A stretch of DNA of 64,000 bases from contig NZ_QTPO01000002.1 in assembly GCF_003853645.1 (NCBI RefSeq), positions 62,001 to 126,000 on the forward strand, given 5' to 3'. Below, in pieces: positions 63,524 to 64,000 of this stretch; position 1 is the stretch's first letter; the number at the start of each line of letters is the position of its first letter. The stretch is from Burkholderia sp. Bp9143. GTDB lineage: Bacteria > Pseudomonadota > Gammaproteobacteria > Burkholderiales > Burkholderiaceae. Below the pieces are notes generated by a model, which did no database searches, had not been told where the DNA came from, and was given only the letters and a program-made list of their open reading frames with translations. The position numbers were made by a program, and so were the translations under genes.

Positions 63524-64000
63524 ATGAAAGACAAACCCGCCCAAGGCCCGCGCGGCCTCGACAAGGACGCGATCGTCGCGGCCGCGCTCGCGCTGCTCGA
63601 AGAGGTCGGTGAAGCCACGTTCAGCGTGCGCAAGCTCGCGCAGTCGGTCGGCTGCGACCCGATGAGCGTGCTGTATCACTTCAAGTCGAAAGAAGGCCTG
63701 AGCCGTGCGATCGCGAACGCGCTGTCGCGCTCGCTCGTGCCGGTCGACCCTTCGCTTCCGTGGCGCGAGCGGCTGCGCGATCTCGCGCGCCAGTACCGCG
63801 CGCTCGCGCTGCGCCACCCCGCCGCGTTCGCGCTGCTGCAGCGTCACATGAGCACCGGCCCGGCCGATCTCGCGCACATCGAGACCGTGCATCGCGCGCT
63901 GGCCGATGCCGGTATCCCGCGCACCGCGCTGCCGTCCGTGTGCGTCGGCTGGTATGCGAGCGTGATCGGGCTCGCCGCCGCCGAGGCCGGCGGCCTCACG
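63524..64000 (+). CDS. TetR-family transcriptional regulator (C-terminus outside window)
   Basis: 159 residues are visible before the window ends. The N-terminal helix-turn-helix reads LDKDAIVAAALALLEEVGEA then FSVRKLAQSVGCDPMSVLYH followed by FKSKEGLSRAI, typical of TetR. The middle part is the start of a TetR C-terminal ligand domain. It is divergent from the FAD oxidoreductase with paired palindromes in between, so it probably represses itself and that gene. The ligand is unknown. Confidence 0.9.
   Translation, partial: MKDKPAQGPRGLDKDAIVAAALALLEEVGEATFSVRKLAQSVGCDPMSVLYHFKSKEGLSRAIANALSRSLVPVDPSLPWRERLRDLARQYRALALRHPAAFALLQRHMSTGPADLAHIETVHRALADAGIPRTALPSVCVGWYASVIGLAAAEAGGLT

Overview
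The window is high-GC, densely coded DNA with short intergenic gaps. Its gene content and order (queA-tgt-yajC-secDF, dusB-fis-purH, ruvCAB, rplM-rpsI-erpA, gltIJKL beside gdhA, split pqiA) fit a Burkholderiales chromosome, most likely Burkholderia and probably the B. cepacia complex. This is inferred from family knowledge; no database search was possible. I see no insertion sequence, prophage, CRISPR array, tRNA or rRNA gene, so most of the window is core chromosome.

Layout. 1-7.6 kb: truncated recG, divergent from queA-tgt (queuosine tRNA modification) and yajC-secD-secF (Sec translocon accessory complex), ending in a clear terminator. 7.6-12.5 kb: an S41 protease, an MFS transporter and a cytochrome b561/YceI operon. 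12.7-19 kb: an envelope lipid-transport operon (two half-size PqiA proteins, PqiB, PqiC) and a large membrane protein of the misnamed site-specific recombinase family. 19-28 kb: an rRNA methyltransferase, a VOC protein with a WYL regulator, a nitrilase/LysR divergent pair, NUDIX-mnmA, a membrane-anchored glutamate-synthase-like protein and a GST. 28-37.7 kb: pepP-ubiH, dusB-fis-purH, ruvC, ruvA, ruvB and an MpaB-type oxygenase. 37.7-43.2 kb: a frameshifted gene remnant, tyrS-dtd-gpmB, anmK, erpA and rplM-rpsI.

43.2-48.3 kb: a DUF1090-like protein, a candidate small RNA, an OsmC protein, RNase P RNA (rnpB), DUF3025, pyrC and a class II amidotransferase. 48.3-54.1 kb: an A+T-rich spacer and a large autotransporter with an extended signal peptide. 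54.2-60.1 kb: the gltIJKL glutamate/aspartate ABC transporter, gdhA and a LysR regulator, a local glutamate uptake and metabolism block. 60.3-64 kb: purB, an FAD amine oxidoreductase and a divergent TetR-family regulator cut by the window end.

The most interesting signal is a ~90-nt candidate small RNA on the minus strand at 43881-43970. It has a near-consensus promoter (TTGTGA-N17-TATAAT), three predicted hairpins, a C/U-rich segment complementary to Shine-Dalgarno sequences displayed in a loop, and a terminal hairpin with a long U tract. Other items worth a look are paired operators upstream of the terminal TetR gene, a 13-bp perfect inverted repeat upstream of gdhA, the G-tract frameshift remnant near 37.8 kb, and several genes whose -10-like boxes sit so close to the start codon that leaderless transcripts are possible.
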